Under the pieces are notes generated by a model. It did not search any database. It worked only from the letters and a program-made list of their open reading frames with translations, and was not told the DNA's origin. Below are positions 1 to 8,217 of a DNA stretch of 64,000 bases, one piece after another. The stretch is from NCBI RefSeq assembly GCF_040096015.1, contig NZ_JBBMFO010000001.1:1-64000 (forward strand), written 5' to 3'. The stretch's first letter is position 1. Each line of letters begins with the position of its first letter. The stretch comes from Peptoniphilus_A hominis. GTDB taxonomy: Bacteria; Bacillota; Clostridia; Tissierellales; Peptoniphilaceae. Made by a program: the position numbers and the translations under genes.

Positions 1-461
1 TAGAGAATGTTAGAAAGAGGATTCAAAAAGATATTTCTTCTAAGCTTAGAAAATATTTTAAGAGAAGTAGAAGTCTAATTACAAAACCTGCTTCTAAACT
101 AACATCTGAACAAGCTAAAGAAGTTTCTCTAATGCTCGATTTAAGCAATGATTTGAAGTTGGCATATAGGTTAAAAGAGTTATTCTACCAATATGTTCTT
201 AGTCAACCCAATAAAGTTAGAGCAGCTAAATCTTTAAGAGAATGGATAAAAAGAGCTGAAGAATCTAATTTAAAAGAATTTAAAGCTTGTATAACTGCTT
301 TTAATAACTGGTTTGATGAAATATGTAATTCTTTTGATTATCCATGGTCTAATGGTCCTCTTGAAGGTACTCATACTAAGATAAAGACTTTAAAGAGAAA
401 TTGTTTTGGTATGAAAAATTTTAATTTGTTTAGAAAAAGAATTATGTTTGCTTGTAAGTAA
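1..461 (+). CDS. ISL3-type transposase, C-terminal part (5' end outside the window)
   Basis: The frame is open from the first bases of the window and ends at a TAA, so only the C-terminal ~150 residues are present. The segment around WSNGPLEGTHTKIKTLKR is the conserved C-terminal block of ISL3-family DDE transposases (WSNG.LEG.N.KIK), which holds the last catalytic glutamate (E of LEG). The family moves an insertion sequence by cut and paste. A GC-rich hairpin and then an IS-end inverted repeat follow directly, as expected for the right end of such an element. Whether the full copy is intact cannot be seen. Confidence 0.85.
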   Translation, partial: ENVRKRIQKDISSKLRKYFKRSRSLITKPASKLTSEQAKEVSLMLDLSNDLKLAYRLKELFYQYVLSQPNKVRAAKSLREWIKRAEESNLKEFKACITAFNNWFDEICNSFDYPWSNGPLEGTHTKIKTLKRNCFGMKNFNLFRKRIMFACK

Positions 462-483
462 TGATAGGAAAACGAGAAAATTC

Positions 484-505
484 GCAAAACCCCTAGGGGT
501 TTTGT
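484..505 (+). terminator. Hairpin after the transposase
   Basis: Perfect palindrome of the form CAAAACCCCTAGGGGTTTTG centred at 494/495, directly after the transposase stop. It probably ends transposase transcription and may also block read-through into the neighbouring genes. Confidence 0.7.
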
Positions 506-606
506 TTGCTATACCTATTTTTAATGGTTTTTTAGTTATTTTAGTTTTGATATTCTATTAGCGTCTAAGTATTGATTTTTAAATGAAAAGAGAGACTCGA
601 GTTAAC

Positions 607-640
607 GAGTCTCCCCAATATTTGACATAGAGCCAAAAAT
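607..640. repeat. 34-bp IS-end inverted repeat, copy 1
   Basis: This 34-bp stretch is the exact reverse complement of 5888-5921. It comprises the IS terminus (GGCTCT reading leftward from 633) plus six flanking bases AAAAAT that belong to the T-tract of the neighbouring terminator. Weaker similarity continues for about 25 bp into each element. Confidence 0.9.
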
Positions 641-658
641 AACGAGCCTTGAGCTCGT
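635..658 (-). terminator. Terminator of the leftward EIIC operon
   Basis: On the minus strand ACGAGC-tcaag-GCTCGT (658 to 642) is followed by TTATTTTT, just after the EIIC stop codon. The T-tract runs straight into the IS end GGCTCT. Confidence 0.75.
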
Positions 659-663
659 CAATT

Positions 664-1683
664 TTATTTAAAATATAATTTCATGTCGCCATCTTGAATT
701 AGACCCTTGCGATAAAATATTTCATAAATTGCAAAAGTCACAAGAGCTGGCAAAATTATGTGCATAAGTAAAACTATGCCAAGAAGCTTAGTAAAGGGAA
801 CATCAGGCATTGCTGTGAAAGTAGAAATTTGTCCCACAAGTCCACTTGTACCCATGCCAGATCCCAGAGGTGTGTTTTCAAGTTTAAAGACCATAGTAGA
901 AACTGGTCCTAAGATTGCCGATGAAATAATTGGCGGAATAATAATTATTGGTTTTCTAACAATATTTGGCATTTGTAGCATTGATGTTCCAAGACCTTGT
1001 GCCACAAGCCCTTCCATTTTGTTGTCGCGATAAGAGATAACTGCAAAGCCAACCATTTGACAACAGCAGCCAATAGTTGCAGCTCCACCAGCAAGAGATG
1101 AAAGGGAAAGCATCATGCAAAGTGCAGCTGATGAAATTGGAAGAGTGAGGACAATCCCAACTATAACAGATACGATGATTCCCATAAAGAAGGGAGCCTT
1201 TTCTGTAGCATTAATAATAATTGCACCGAGAAGGTTCATAAAGGCACCTATGTATGGTCCAACGAAGTTTGCTATGAAGACACCCACTAAAACTGTAACA
1301 GCAGGAGTAATTATAATGTCGATTTTTGTTTTTCTGCTGACAAGTTTTCCAAACTCAACAGCAAAAATTGTGGCTATATAAACTCCCATAGGTCCGCCAA
1401 GCTCGTTGCCTGCAATGCCCACAACTGTTGCAGCATAGACTACAAGACTTGGGGCAGACATTGCCGTTGCAATAGCTACTGCTATGGCAGGTCCTGTTGC
1501 CTTTTGTGCCAAGGGCCAAAGGACTTCTGTCAAAAATTCAATGTTAAAACTTTTGCCAATGGTATTTAAAATTGTGCCCACAAGCAGGGTGGCAAAAAGC
1601 CCAAAAGCCATGGCACCTAATGCATCAATAAAATATAACTTTGCCTTCTTCTTCAATTTTTCGTTAAAACTTTCTTTTGTCAT
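664..1683 (-). CDS. PTS EIIC-type membrane protein (PTS_EIIC_2 family)
   Basis: 339-residue polytopic membrane protein with about 8-10 hydrophobic segments and Gly-rich loops (GTSGLVGQ, SSLAGGAATIGCCCQMVGFA) typical of the stand-alone PTS_EIIC_2 family (DUF-like EIIC without fused IIA/IIB). The family resembles the sugar-translocating subunit of phosphotransferase systems, but its substrate is usually unknown. No IIA or IIB gene is nearby. The start ATG overlaps the stop of the upstream nitroreductase by one base (TAATG), so the two genes are translationally coupled. It is followed by a hairpin terminator at 635-658. Family assignment is fairly firm; a sugar-transport role is inference. Confidence 0.75.
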   Translation of the reverse strand: MTKESFNEKLKKKAKLYFIDALGAMAFGLFATLLVGTILNTIGKSFNIEFLTEVLWPLAQKATGPAIAVAIATAMSAPSLVVYAATVVGIAGNELGGPMGVYIATIFAVEFGKLVSRKTKIDIIITPAVTVLVGVFIANFVGPYIGAFMNLLGAIIINATEKAPFFMGIIVSVIVGIVLTLPISSAALCMMLSLSSLAGGAATIGCCCQMVGFAVISYRDNKMEGLVAQGLGTSMLQMPNIVRKPIIIIPPIISSAILGPVSTMVFKLENTPLGSGMGTSGLVGQISTFTAMPDVPFTKLLGIVLLMHIILPALVTFAIYEIFYRKGLIQDGDMKLYFK

Positions 1684-2264
1684 TATATTCTCCTAACAAG
1701 GTCCTTTATTTTATATTTTGGCACTATGTAGTTGCCATCTTCGTCTAAGTAATAAGACTGGTCTTCACCTGCGTCTATTTCCTTTATACTTGACTTAACT
1801 TTTGGATAGCCAAAGGCAATTACTACTTCGCAGGAATACTTATCTTCATAATTTAAAATCTCACGCATTTTTTTGTCGCTTACACTTCCAATGATGCAAG
1901 AGCCAATTCCTTTTTCTGCGGCAGTAAGAGTTAAGTTAGAAATAACTAAGCCCTCATCAATGCCATTAAATCTTAACTTCTTTTCATCGTCACTTAAAAT
2001 TGCAATGAAATAAACAGGCCTTTCGCCTTCCTTTGGTCTTCCCATATTGTCAGCTAGGGAAGCAGCCCATTTTGTGTTTTCAAAAATTTCCAAAACCACA
2101 TCTCTACTTTCAATAGAAATAAATCTAAGATACTGTCTGTTGTTGGCGCAAGATGCAAATTTAATAGAAGATAAAATTTCATCAATGTCTTCTTTTGAAA
2201 GGGGCTTACTTTCGTCAAACTTTCTATAAGACCTTCTCCACTCCAATAAATTTTCTAAATTCAT
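1683..2264 (-). CDS. Nitroreductase-family FMN oxidoreductase
   Basis: 193 residues, the usual length for small nitroreductase-fold flavoproteins. The N-terminal RRSYRKF is the FMN-phosphate-binding R.S.R.F signature, and the C-terminal AAEKGIGSCIIGSV matches the family's A...G.g.c.ig block. Such enzymes bind FMN as dimers and reduce nitro-compounds, quinones or other flavins with NAD(P)H; the true substrate is not visible. A GGAGG ribosome-binding site precedes the ATG. It is the first gene of a two-gene leftward operon with the EIIC-like membrane protein, an unusual pairing. Confidence 0.85.
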   Translation of the reverse strand: MNLENLLEWRRSYRKFDESKPLSKEDIDEILSSIKFASCANNRQYLRFISIESRDVVLEIFENTKWAASLADNMGRPKEGERPVYFIAILSDDEKKLRFNGIDEGLVISNLTLTAAEKGIGSCIIGSVSDKKMREILNYEDKYSCEVVIAFGYPKVKSSIKEIDAGEDQSYYLDEDGNYIVPKYKIKDLVRRI

Positions 2265-2460
2265 TTTTCCTCCTTTAAAGTAAATTTTTATCCTCGTTAA
2301 CTTTATATTTTATAACAAAATATTTATTTTACAATAAATTATTAAAATTAACTAAATTCATGTTTTATTTAATAAAAAGGGGTATATATACTTTAGTCAA
2401 AGAATATAATAATGCGAGAAAAATTTTTAAAAATTTTAACTCAAATTTGATGAAAATGTT

Positions 2461-2489
2461 TTGACACTTTAGGTAAGTTGATGTATACT
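2461..2489 (+). promoter_or_regulatory. Strong sigma-A promoter for the acyl-CoA dehydrogenase/flavodiiron operon
   Basis: TTGACA (2461-2466), 17-bp spacer, TATACT (2484-2489), with TG just before the -10. Predicted start of transcription is near 2496, leaving a long 5' UTR of about 88 nt. It lies in the 319-bp divergent gap 2265-2583, whose left part carries AT-rich promoter-like sequence for the leftward nitroreductase operon. Confidence 0.8.
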
Positions 2490-2502
2490 TTAATTATTGT
2501 AT

Positions 2503-2546
2503 ACCGCTTTGGTGTATCTTTTGTTTTTCACAATTAAAGTGAAAAA
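2503..2546. promoter_or_regulatory. Candidate operator/leader elements in the 5' UTR
   Basis: Two signals sit between the predicted transcription start and the gene. ACCGCTTTGGT (2503-2513) is repeated in exact inverse form at the end of the operon (5776-5786). TTTTTCAC-7-GTGAAAAA (2524-2546) is a perfect 8-bp inverted repeat, the size of a dimeric repressor site. The binding protein is unknown; the core TTCAC/GTGAA recalls redox regulators of the Rex type, but spacing and sequence do not fit well enough to assign it. Confidence 0.4.
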
Positions 2547-2583
2547 TATTTCAAGTATTCTTTAATTTAAAAAGGAGGAAAAT

Positions 2584-4521
2584 ATGTCAAATATGTATAA
2601 GACTACTGCTGAACATGAAGCTCTTCGTAAAGCTATAAGAGAGTTTGCAGAAGCAGAAATTAAGCCATTGTCTTTTGGACTTGATCAAAACAATGAATTT
2701 CCAGAAGAAATCATTAAGAAAATTGGCGAAAACGGTTGGATGGGTCTACCTTATCCTGAAGAAGAAGGTGGAGCAGGTAAGGATGTTATCTCTTATGCCA
2801 TCGCCGTAGAAGAATTATCAAGAGTAGATGCTGGTGTTGGCGTTGTTTTATCAGCTCATACATCACTAGGTTCTTATCCAATCCAAGCTTTTGGTACTAA
2901 AGAACAAAAGGAAAAATATTTAAAACCACTTGCTCAAGGTAAAAAACTTGGAGCTTTCGGTTTAACTGAACCTAATGCAGGATCTGATGCAGGTGGCACA
3001 GAAACTACTGCTGTACTTGATGGCGACTATTATATTTTGAATGGTAATAAAATCTTTATTACTAACGCTCCTGCTGCTGATACTTATGTTGTATATGCAG
3101 TTACTACACCAGGTATTGGAACTCACGGAATTTCTGCTTTCATAGTAGAAAAAGGTTGGGAAGGATTTACTTTCGGAGATCACTATGACAAATTAGGTAT
3201 TAGATCTTCAACTACTGCTGAACTTCAATTTAACAATGTTAAGATTCCAAAGGAAAACTTACTTGGTAAAGAAGGTCAAGGATTTAGAATTGCAATGCAA
3301 ACTCTTGACGGTGGTAGAATTGGTATTGCATCACAAGCTCTTGGTATTGCACAAGGTGCTTTCGAAGCTGCACTTTCTTATGCAAAAGAAAGAATCCAAT
3401 TTGGTAGACCAATTGCTCAACAACAAGCTGTTGCATTCAAGCTTGCAGATATGGCTACTAAGATTAGAGCTGCAAGACTTATGATTTATTCAGCTGCTGA
3501 AATGAAACAAAATCATGAAAATTATTCAATGGAAGCTGCAATGGCAAAAACTGTTGCATCTGAAGTTGCAATGTGGGTTGTAAATGAAGCTCTTCAAATC
3601 CACGGAGGTAACGGATACCTAAAGGGAATGGACGTAGAAAGATTCTTCAGAGATGCTAAGATTACTACTATCTACGAAGGTACTTCTGAAATCCAAAGAG
3701 TTGTAGTTGCAAGTCACCTTGTTGGTAAGGCTCCTAAGAAGAAAGGTAGAGCTGCTGCAATAGATAAAAAAGCTGGTCCTATCACTGGAGAAAGAAAGAG
3801 AGAAATAATTAAAGCTGACACAGCAGAAGAAGCTGTTGAAATTTTAGTTAAAAACTTAAAGAAAGATGGATATGATTTCTCAGTAGGAATTGATATCGAC
3901 ACTCCTGTTTACGATGCTGAAAGAGTTGTTTCAGTTGGTAAGGGAATTGGCGGAGAAGAAAACATGGATATGGCTAGAGAACTTGCACACGCTGCAGGTG
4001 CTGCCCTAGGTTCTTCAAGACCAGTTGCTGAAACATTAAAACTTGTACCACTTGAAAGATATGTTGGTATGTCTGGACAAAAATTCAACGGAAACCTATA
4101 CATTGCATGTGGTATTTCTGGAGCAAGCCAACACTTAAAGGGTATTAAAAACGCATCAACTATTGTTGCAATCAACAAAAATGCAGGTGCTCCAATCTTC
4201 AAGAACTGTGACTATGGTATAGTTGGAGATATGTTCGAAATTATGCCACTACTTGCAGAAGCTCTTGGAACTGGCGAAAAAGAACCAGCACCTCCAATGA
4301 AGAAAGTTAGAAGATCTAAACCTAGAAAATTAGCTCCAAACTATAAAGTAATGGTATGTCCAGGATGTGGATATGAATATGATCCAAACTATGGAGATCC
4401 AGAAGGTGAAATTGATCCTGGTACAGATTTCGATAAATTACCAGATGACTGGACTTGTCCAGAATGTCAAGAAGAAAAACAAAACTTTATTGAAGCTGAT
4501 TTCCCTGCTGATAGAAAATAA
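2584..4521 (+). CDS. Acyl-CoA dehydrogenase fused to an ETF-alpha FAD domain and rubredoxin
   Basis: 645-residue three-part redox protein. Residues 1-385 are a short-chain acyl-CoA dehydrogenase with FGLTEPNAGSDAGG and the catalytic base E365 in IYEGTSEIQ. Residues ~405-565 match the C-terminal FAD-binding domain of electron-transfer flavoprotein alpha (GKGIGG ~452, SRP ~477, GISGASQH ~509, INK ~529); the ETF AMP/beta-type domain is absent. Residues ~590-632 are a rubredoxin with iron ligands C592, C595, C625 and C628. The expected electron path is substrate to FAD, FAD, then Fe(SCys)4, within one cytoplasmic chain. The flavodiiron gene starts 11 bp downstream and is the obvious acceptor. A GGAGG precedes the ATG. 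Confidence 0.92.
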   Translation: MSNMYKTTAEHEALRKAIREFAEAEIKPLSFGLDQNNEFPEEIIKKIGENGWMGLPYPEEEGGAGKDVISYAIAVEELSRVDAGVGVVLSAHTSLGSYPIQAFGTKEQKEKYLKPLAQGKKLGAFGLTEPNAGSDAGGTETTAVLDGDYYILNGNKIFITNAPAADTYVVYAVTTPGIGTHGISAFIVEKGWEGFTFGDHYDKLGIRSSTTAELQFNNVKIPKENLLGKEGQGFRIAMQTLDGGRIGIASQALGIAQGAFEAALSYAKERIQFGRPIAQQQAVAFKLADMATKIRAARLMIYSAAEMKQNHENYSMEAAMAKTVASEVAMWVVNEALQIHGGNGYLKGMDVERFFRDAKITTIYEGTSEIQRVVVASHLVGKAPKKKGRAAAIDKKAGPITGERKREIIKADTAEEAVEILVKNLKKDGYDFSVGIDIDTPVYDAERVVSVGKGIGGEENMDMARELAHAAGAALGSSRPVAETLKLVPLERYVGMSGQKFNGNLYIACGISGASQHLKGIKNASTIVAINKNAGAPIFKNCDYGIVGDMFEIMPLLAEALGTGEKEPAPPMKKVRRSKPRKLAPNYKVMVCPGCGYEYDPNYGDPEGEIDPGTDFDKLPDDWTCPECQEEKQNFIEADFPADRK

Positions 4522-4532
4522 AGGAGGATATA

Positions 4533-5774
4533 ATGTATACTGTTAGAAAAGTTACAGATGATCTTTACTATGTTGGTGGCAATGATCATAGATTAGAATT
4601 ATTTGAAAATATATTTCCTATTCCTGAAGGAGTAACTTATAATTCATATTTACTAAAAGACGAAAAGAATGTATTATTCGATACAGTTGACTGGTCAATC
4701 GTAAAAGACTATTTAGAAAATGTTTCTGAAGTTCTTGATGGAGAAGATCTTGATTATCTAGTAATCCATCACTTAGAACCAGACCACGCAGCTGCTATTG
4801 ATGAAATAACTTTAAGATACCCAGATGTAAAGGTAATCGCAAGTGAACAAGGTTTTGAATTCATGCGTCAATATGGATTCCATGTAAATGAAGAACAATC
4901 AATGATAGTTGCTGAAGGAGACACAATTTCCTTTGGTAAACACGAATTTGTATTCTTAGAAGCACCAATGGTTCACTGGCCAGAAGTTCTTGTATCTTTT
5001 GATACAACTGACGGAGTACTATTTGCTGCTGATGCCTTTGGTACTTTCGGAACACTTGATGGAAAACTATTTGCTGACGAAGTTAATTTCGAAAGAGATT
5101 ACCTTGACAGTGCAAGAAGATATTTAACTAATATCGTAGGAAAATATGGACCATTTGTACAAGATGTTCTTAAAAAAGCATCAACTGTTGACATTAAAAT
5201 GATTTGTCCACTTCACGGACCAGTTTGGAGAGATAATCTTGGTTGGTTCATTGGAAAATATGACAAATGGTCAAGATACGAACCAGAAGAAGAAGGCGTA
5301 ATGATTGTTTACGCATCAATGTATGGAAATACAGAAAGAGCTGCACAAGCCCTTGCATCAAGACTTTGTGACAAGGGAATGACTAACGTAGTAGTTCATG
5401 ATGTAAGTAACACTCACATGTCTTACCTAATTGCAGACACATTTAAATACTCTCACATTGTAATTGCATCAGTAACTTACAACTTAGGTATTTATCCTGT
5501 AATGAAGAACTTCTTAATGGACCTTGAAGCTCTTAATGTTCAAAACAGAACAGTTGGTATCATCGAAAATGGTACTTGGGCTTGTACAGTTGGCGATAAG
5601 ATTGAAGAATATATCGACGAAAATCTTAAAATGTTCGACGTTCTTCCAGAAAGAGTTACACTTAACTCTGCTCTTAACAAGGCTAACGAAAACGACATGG
5701 AAGCTCTTGCAGATTCTATTATTGAATCTATGGCAAAAATTAGAGAAGTTAAAGAAAAATCCGCTAACCAATAA
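4533..5774 (+). CDS. Flavodiiron protein (FprA-type oxygen/NO reductase)
   Basis: 413 residues, typical length for class A flavodiiron proteins. The N-terminal metallo-beta-lactamase domain (1-250) carries the diiron ligand set H80-x-E82-x-D84-H85, further histidines in APMVHWPE and CPLHGP, and an aspartate in AADAFG. The C-terminal flavodoxin domain (from ~255) has the FMN-phosphate loop YASMYGNTE. The family reduces O2 to water or NO to N2O in the cytoplasm, taking electrons from rubredoxin. Here the rubredoxin is supplied as the tail of the preceding gene, in the same operon, with a GGAGG site between. Role in oxygen detoxification of an anaerobe is strongly suggested by family and context. 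Confidence 0.95.
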   Translation: MYTVRKVTDDLYYVGGNDHRLELFENIFPIPEGVTYNSYLLKDEKNVLFDTVDWSIVKDYLENVSEVLDGEDLDYLVIHHLEPDHAAAIDEITLRYPDVKVIASEQGFEFMRQYGFHVNEEQSMIVAEGDTISFGKHEFVFLEAPMVHWPEVLVSFDTTDGVLFAADAFGTFGTLDGKLFADEVNFERDYLDSARRYLTNIVGKYGPFVQDVLKKASTVDIKMICPLHGPVWRDNLGWFIGKYDKWSRYEPEEEGVMIVYASMYGNTERAAQALASRLCDKGMTNVVVHDVSNTHMSYLIADTFKYSHIVIASVTYNLGIYPVMKNFLMDLEALNVQNRTVGIIENGTWACTVGDKIEEYIDENLKMFDVLPERVTLNSALNKANENDMEALADSIIESMAKIREVKEKSANQ

Positions 5775-5795
5775 TACCAAAGCGGTGTGGATATT

Positions 5796-5834
5796 AAATT
5801 CGGTTATATCATTTGATATAGCCGAATTTTTTTT
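5796..5834 (+). terminator. Terminator of the flavodiiron operon
   Basis: 14-bp stem 5797-5810 / 5815-5828 with a 4-nt loop and one G-T mismatch, followed by a run of Ts. A 13-bp tandem duplication (GCCCTATAATATG/GCCCTATAATATC, 5835-5860) follows. Confidence 0.85.
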
Positions 5835-5855
5835 GCCCTATAATATGGCCCTATA

Positions 5856-5893
5856 ATATCTGTTGGGGGAGTAAATCTCTAACAGATATTTTT
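5856..5893 (+). terminator. Second hairpin abutting the IS end
   Basis: ATATCTGTT (5856-5864) pairs with AACAGATAT (5881-5889) and is followed by TTTT to 5893, where the IS terminus GGCTCT begins at 5894. Acts as a back-up terminator or is the disrupted 3' flank. Confidence 0.6.
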
Positions 5894-5921
5894 GGCTCTA
5901 TGTCAAATATTGGGGAGACTC
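5888..5921. repeat. 34-bp IS-end inverted repeat, copy 2 (solitary)
   Basis: Exact reverse complement of 607-640. The IS terminus reads GGCTCT from 5894 rightward, and similarity to the other end fades by about 5950. No transposase follows: 5922-6052 is AT-rich and holds no gene, so this is a solo end or the relic of a deleted copy. Confidence 0.85.
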
Positions 5922-6052
5922 TTTAATTTGGGTCTCTCTATTTTTATGTAGACATATAAAATTTATTGGGGATAAAATGATAGTCCTAATTATAAAAATT
6001 TATTGAAGCTTAAATTTATTGAATCTAAAGATAAAACAAGAATTAAAAATTA

Positions 6053-6075
6053 CAAAAAAAATCAGCCAAGGGCTG
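6053..6075 (-). terminator. Terminator of the leftward polymerase operon
   Basis: CAGCC-aag-GGCTG (6063-6075) lies just after the last gene on the minus strand and is followed by eight Ts (A-run 6053-6060 on the plus strand). Confidence 0.8.
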
Positions 6076-6079
6076 AAAA

Positions 6080-6391
6080 CTATTTGCTGAAATAAAATTT
6101 AAAAAATTCGGCAGTAGATAAATTTCCAAGATACTCAAATTGGCTGATATACTTATTATCCTTGTTATTTAATTTTTTGAAGACAAAATAATGGTCCCTC
6201 TCGTCCACAGAATTCTTTGCATTGAGTCTAAAATAATTGTGCCCAGTAGAAACCATGTGCAGCAAGAGATCATCAGTTAAAAAAGTTAGAGGAATGTTAA
6301 TAGTGGCAAACTTATAAAAATCTTCCTCAAAACGCTTATAATTGTTAGAGAAATAATCAAACTGAATACAACTTTTTTCTAAATCATTCAT
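6080..6391 (-). CDS. Hypothetical protein, last gene of the Y-polymerase operon
   Basis: 103 residues, unrecognised. It is mixed alpha/beta in character, rich in aromatic residues (Phe/Tyr) and has no signal peptide or membrane segment. The ATG overlaps the stop of the YolD-like gene by four bases (ATGA), so it is translationally coupled to it and probably shares its SOS or DNA-damage role. A terminator follows within 5 bp. Function unknown. Confidence 0.7.
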   Translation of the reverse strand: MNDLEKSCIQFDYFSNNYKRFEEDFYKFATINIPLTFLTDDLLLHMVSTGHNYFRLNAKNSVDERDHYFVFKKLNNKDNKYISQFEYLGNLSTAEFFKFYFSK

Positions 6392-6732
6392 ACTTCCTCC
6401 AAAAGAACAATCTTAATAATATCTCCAAAAGAAATAATAAGACCTTCATCTCCACATAAATAAATACTTCCCTGAAAAATTTCATTGACCTTACCTACAA
6501 AGGGCTCTAGCCTAAGTCTTGTGTAGACCAGAACAGAAAGCCCATTTACATAAACTTGACTAAGGGCAAGAACAATATCATCGCGGCTCATCTCTTCAGA
6601 AACATCAATGACATCGCCCATGTGGGAAAGAGCAGAAGTATGTTCAGAAATAAAAAATCCCATCCACTTTGCCATGCCCCTGTCCACATAAGCCCTTGCA
6701 GACTTATAGGGCAAATAAGACCTATCAACCAT
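6388..6732 (-). CDS. YolD-like protein
   Basis: 114 residues. The N-terminal YVDRGMAKWMGFF matches the D-RGM-KW-PF signature of YolD-like proteins, small partners encoded next to UmuC/Y-family polymerases in Firmicutes and plasmids. It sits 16 bp after the polymerase gene on the same strand. The biochemical role of YolD is poorly known; a regulatory or accessory function for translesion synthesis is usually inferred. Confidence 0.75.
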   Translation of the reverse strand: MVDRSYLPYKSARAYVDRGMAKWMGFFISEHTSALSHMGDVIDVSEEMSRDDIVLALSQVYVNGLSVLVYTRLRLEPFVGKVNEIFQGSIYLCGDEGLIISFGDIIKIVLLEEV

Positions 6733-6748
6733 AAAATCACCTCACAAA

Positions 6749-8161
6749 TCAAATGGTGCCGTCCATGCCGCCACAGTGACCTCCAATTAAAGAGCTTCTT
6801 TCAATGACGCGAGAGCCTTCCAAAAGGCAAGTCGCCCTTTGAACAGAAGTAAAACCAAACCTGTCGCGAATAGAATCAATAGCCTTGTCGAGATTTTCCT
6901 CACGCTCAATTTTCCTATAATCATCAAAAAAATTAAAAATCGTAGAAGACTCATCAACTAAATTATCATAAGTAACGCCAAGATTTCTCACAGCGCCGCC
7001 CTTATACCTTTCACGGAAGAGTTTCAAAACCTCACCACACAAAACACCAGTGGACTGACTTGGAGAAATAGTCCTCCTTGCATTGATGGATTTTTTATTC
7101 TCACTGTAAGAAAAACCAACATGAATAGAAATAACAGTAGCCTTCTTCTTGATTCTTCTGATTCTAATGGCAACCTGCTCAGCAATTTCACATAAAACAA
7201 TCTCAATTTCATATTGACTAGAATAGTCGCGAGGAAGAACTTGAGAATTGCCAAGACCCTTGGACTTAGGCTTGTAGGGGAGAGTGACCTTGGACTCATC
7301 AACGCCATTGGCGTGAAACCAAAGCTGAAGACCAATGACGCCAAGTTCCTTCTTTAAAATATCAGGATTATAAGTGGCAAGGTCCTTGACAGAAAAAATA
7401 TAGAGATCATTTAACCTCTTCTTCATCCTAGACCCAATGCCCCAAAAATTTGTGAGCTCATCAATCCCCCAAAGCTTAGTCTCCACATCTTCGTAGGACC
7501 AATTGGCACGCATAGTTCTAGTCTTTTTCGCCTCATTGTCAAGGGCAAGCTTGGCGAGAAGAGGATTGGCATTGCTCATGCCCACAGTAGAATAAAGACC
7601 CATGGACTCCCAAATTTCCCTTTGAATCAAGGAAGACACAAGGTCCAACTTGTCGCGGCGAGAAATACTTTTGTTGGGGACAAAATAAGAAAGGCTCTTA
7701 GTGAGGTCGATAAAGCCTTCATCAATAGAGTAGGGGAGAATCTCTTCCTTGGCAGCATAATTTTGAAAAACCCTTTGAATTTTTAAATTTTCCTCGATAT
7801 AAAGAGCCATCCTCGGCGGCACGATGAGAGTGTTCTTAGCCCACTTCTCAATATAATCAATATAAGACTTAGTGATCTCAACATTTTGATGTCTAGCCTT
7901 TTCAAAACTAAACTTCCTAGTCTCAATGTCAAAGGGAAGGTCCCTGGCTCTACCAACATTATTCTTGCCAAAAACCCTTTTAAAGAGGGGAGAGCTGGCA
8001 AGGATGAGTCCACTAGAATTTTCAGACCTACTCATGACGCAAAGAGAAGTGGAGAGAGGGTCAAGCTTTCTCTTGACGCACTCCACGCTGGCGTAGAATG
8101 ACTTAATATCCACAAAGGCAATATCAGACCTTGGCTCCAAAGAATAATCAATAAAACCCAT
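6749..8161 (-). CDS. Y-family (UmuC/DinB-like) DNA polymerase
   Basis: 470 residues. Palm-domain motifs are visible: FVDIKSFYASVEC near residue 20 (first catalytic Asp) and YSIDEGFIDLT near 145 (catalytic Asp-Glu). A helix-hairpin-helix region (WGIGSRMKKRLNDL) and a little-finger domain follow. The length and the YolD-like neighbour place it in the Gram-positive UmuC-like group rather than classical DinB. It copies past damaged bases at the cost of accuracy. The start is fixed by a GGAGG six bases upstream, and an SOS-box-like sequence overlaps the promoter region. Same operon as the two small genes downstream. Confidence 0.92.
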   Translation of the reverse strand: MGFIDYSLEPRSDIAFVDIKSFYASVECVKRKLDPLSTSLCVMSRSENSSGLILASSPLFKRVFGKNNVGRARDLPFDIETRKFSFEKARHQNVEITKSYIDYIEKWAKNTLIVPPRMALYIEENLKIQRVFQNYAAKEEILPYSIDEGFIDLTKSLSYFVPNKSISRRDKLDLVSSLIQREIWESMGLYSTVGMSNANPLLAKLALDNEAKKTRTMRANWSYEDVETKLWGIDELTNFWGIGSRMKKRLNDLYIFSVKDLATYNPDILKKELGVIGLQLWFHANGVDESKVTLPYKPKSKGLGNSQVLPRDYSSQYEIEIVLCEIAEQVAIRIRRIKKKATVISIHVGFSYSENKKSINARRTISPSQSTGVLCGEVLKLFRERYKGGAVRNLGVTYDNLVDESSTIFNFFDDYRKIEREENLDKAIDSIRDRFGFTSVQRATCLLEGSRVIERSSLIGGHCGGMDGTI

Positions 8162-8217
8162 AAGCCACCTCCTAGAAAGAAATAAAAATATATTTAAACA
8201 CAGGTTTATTTAACTAT

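Larger units (their letters stand above)
1..633 (+). mobile_element. Right end of an ISL3-family insertion sequence
   Basis: The transposase C-terminus (to 461) is followed by a hairpin and then by the terminal inverted repeat, whose outermost bases read AGAGCC (GGCTCT inward) at 628-633. The subterminal region 592-613 is itself a hairpin (GAGACTCG/CGAGTCTC). Another copy of the same end, in opposite orientation, lies at 5894 onward. The left end is outside the window. Confidence 0.75.

Noticed and set aside
3909..4202. Antisense frames in the acyl-CoA dehydrogenase fusion
   Set aside because: No initiation signals; the plus-strand frame has clear domain homology throughout.
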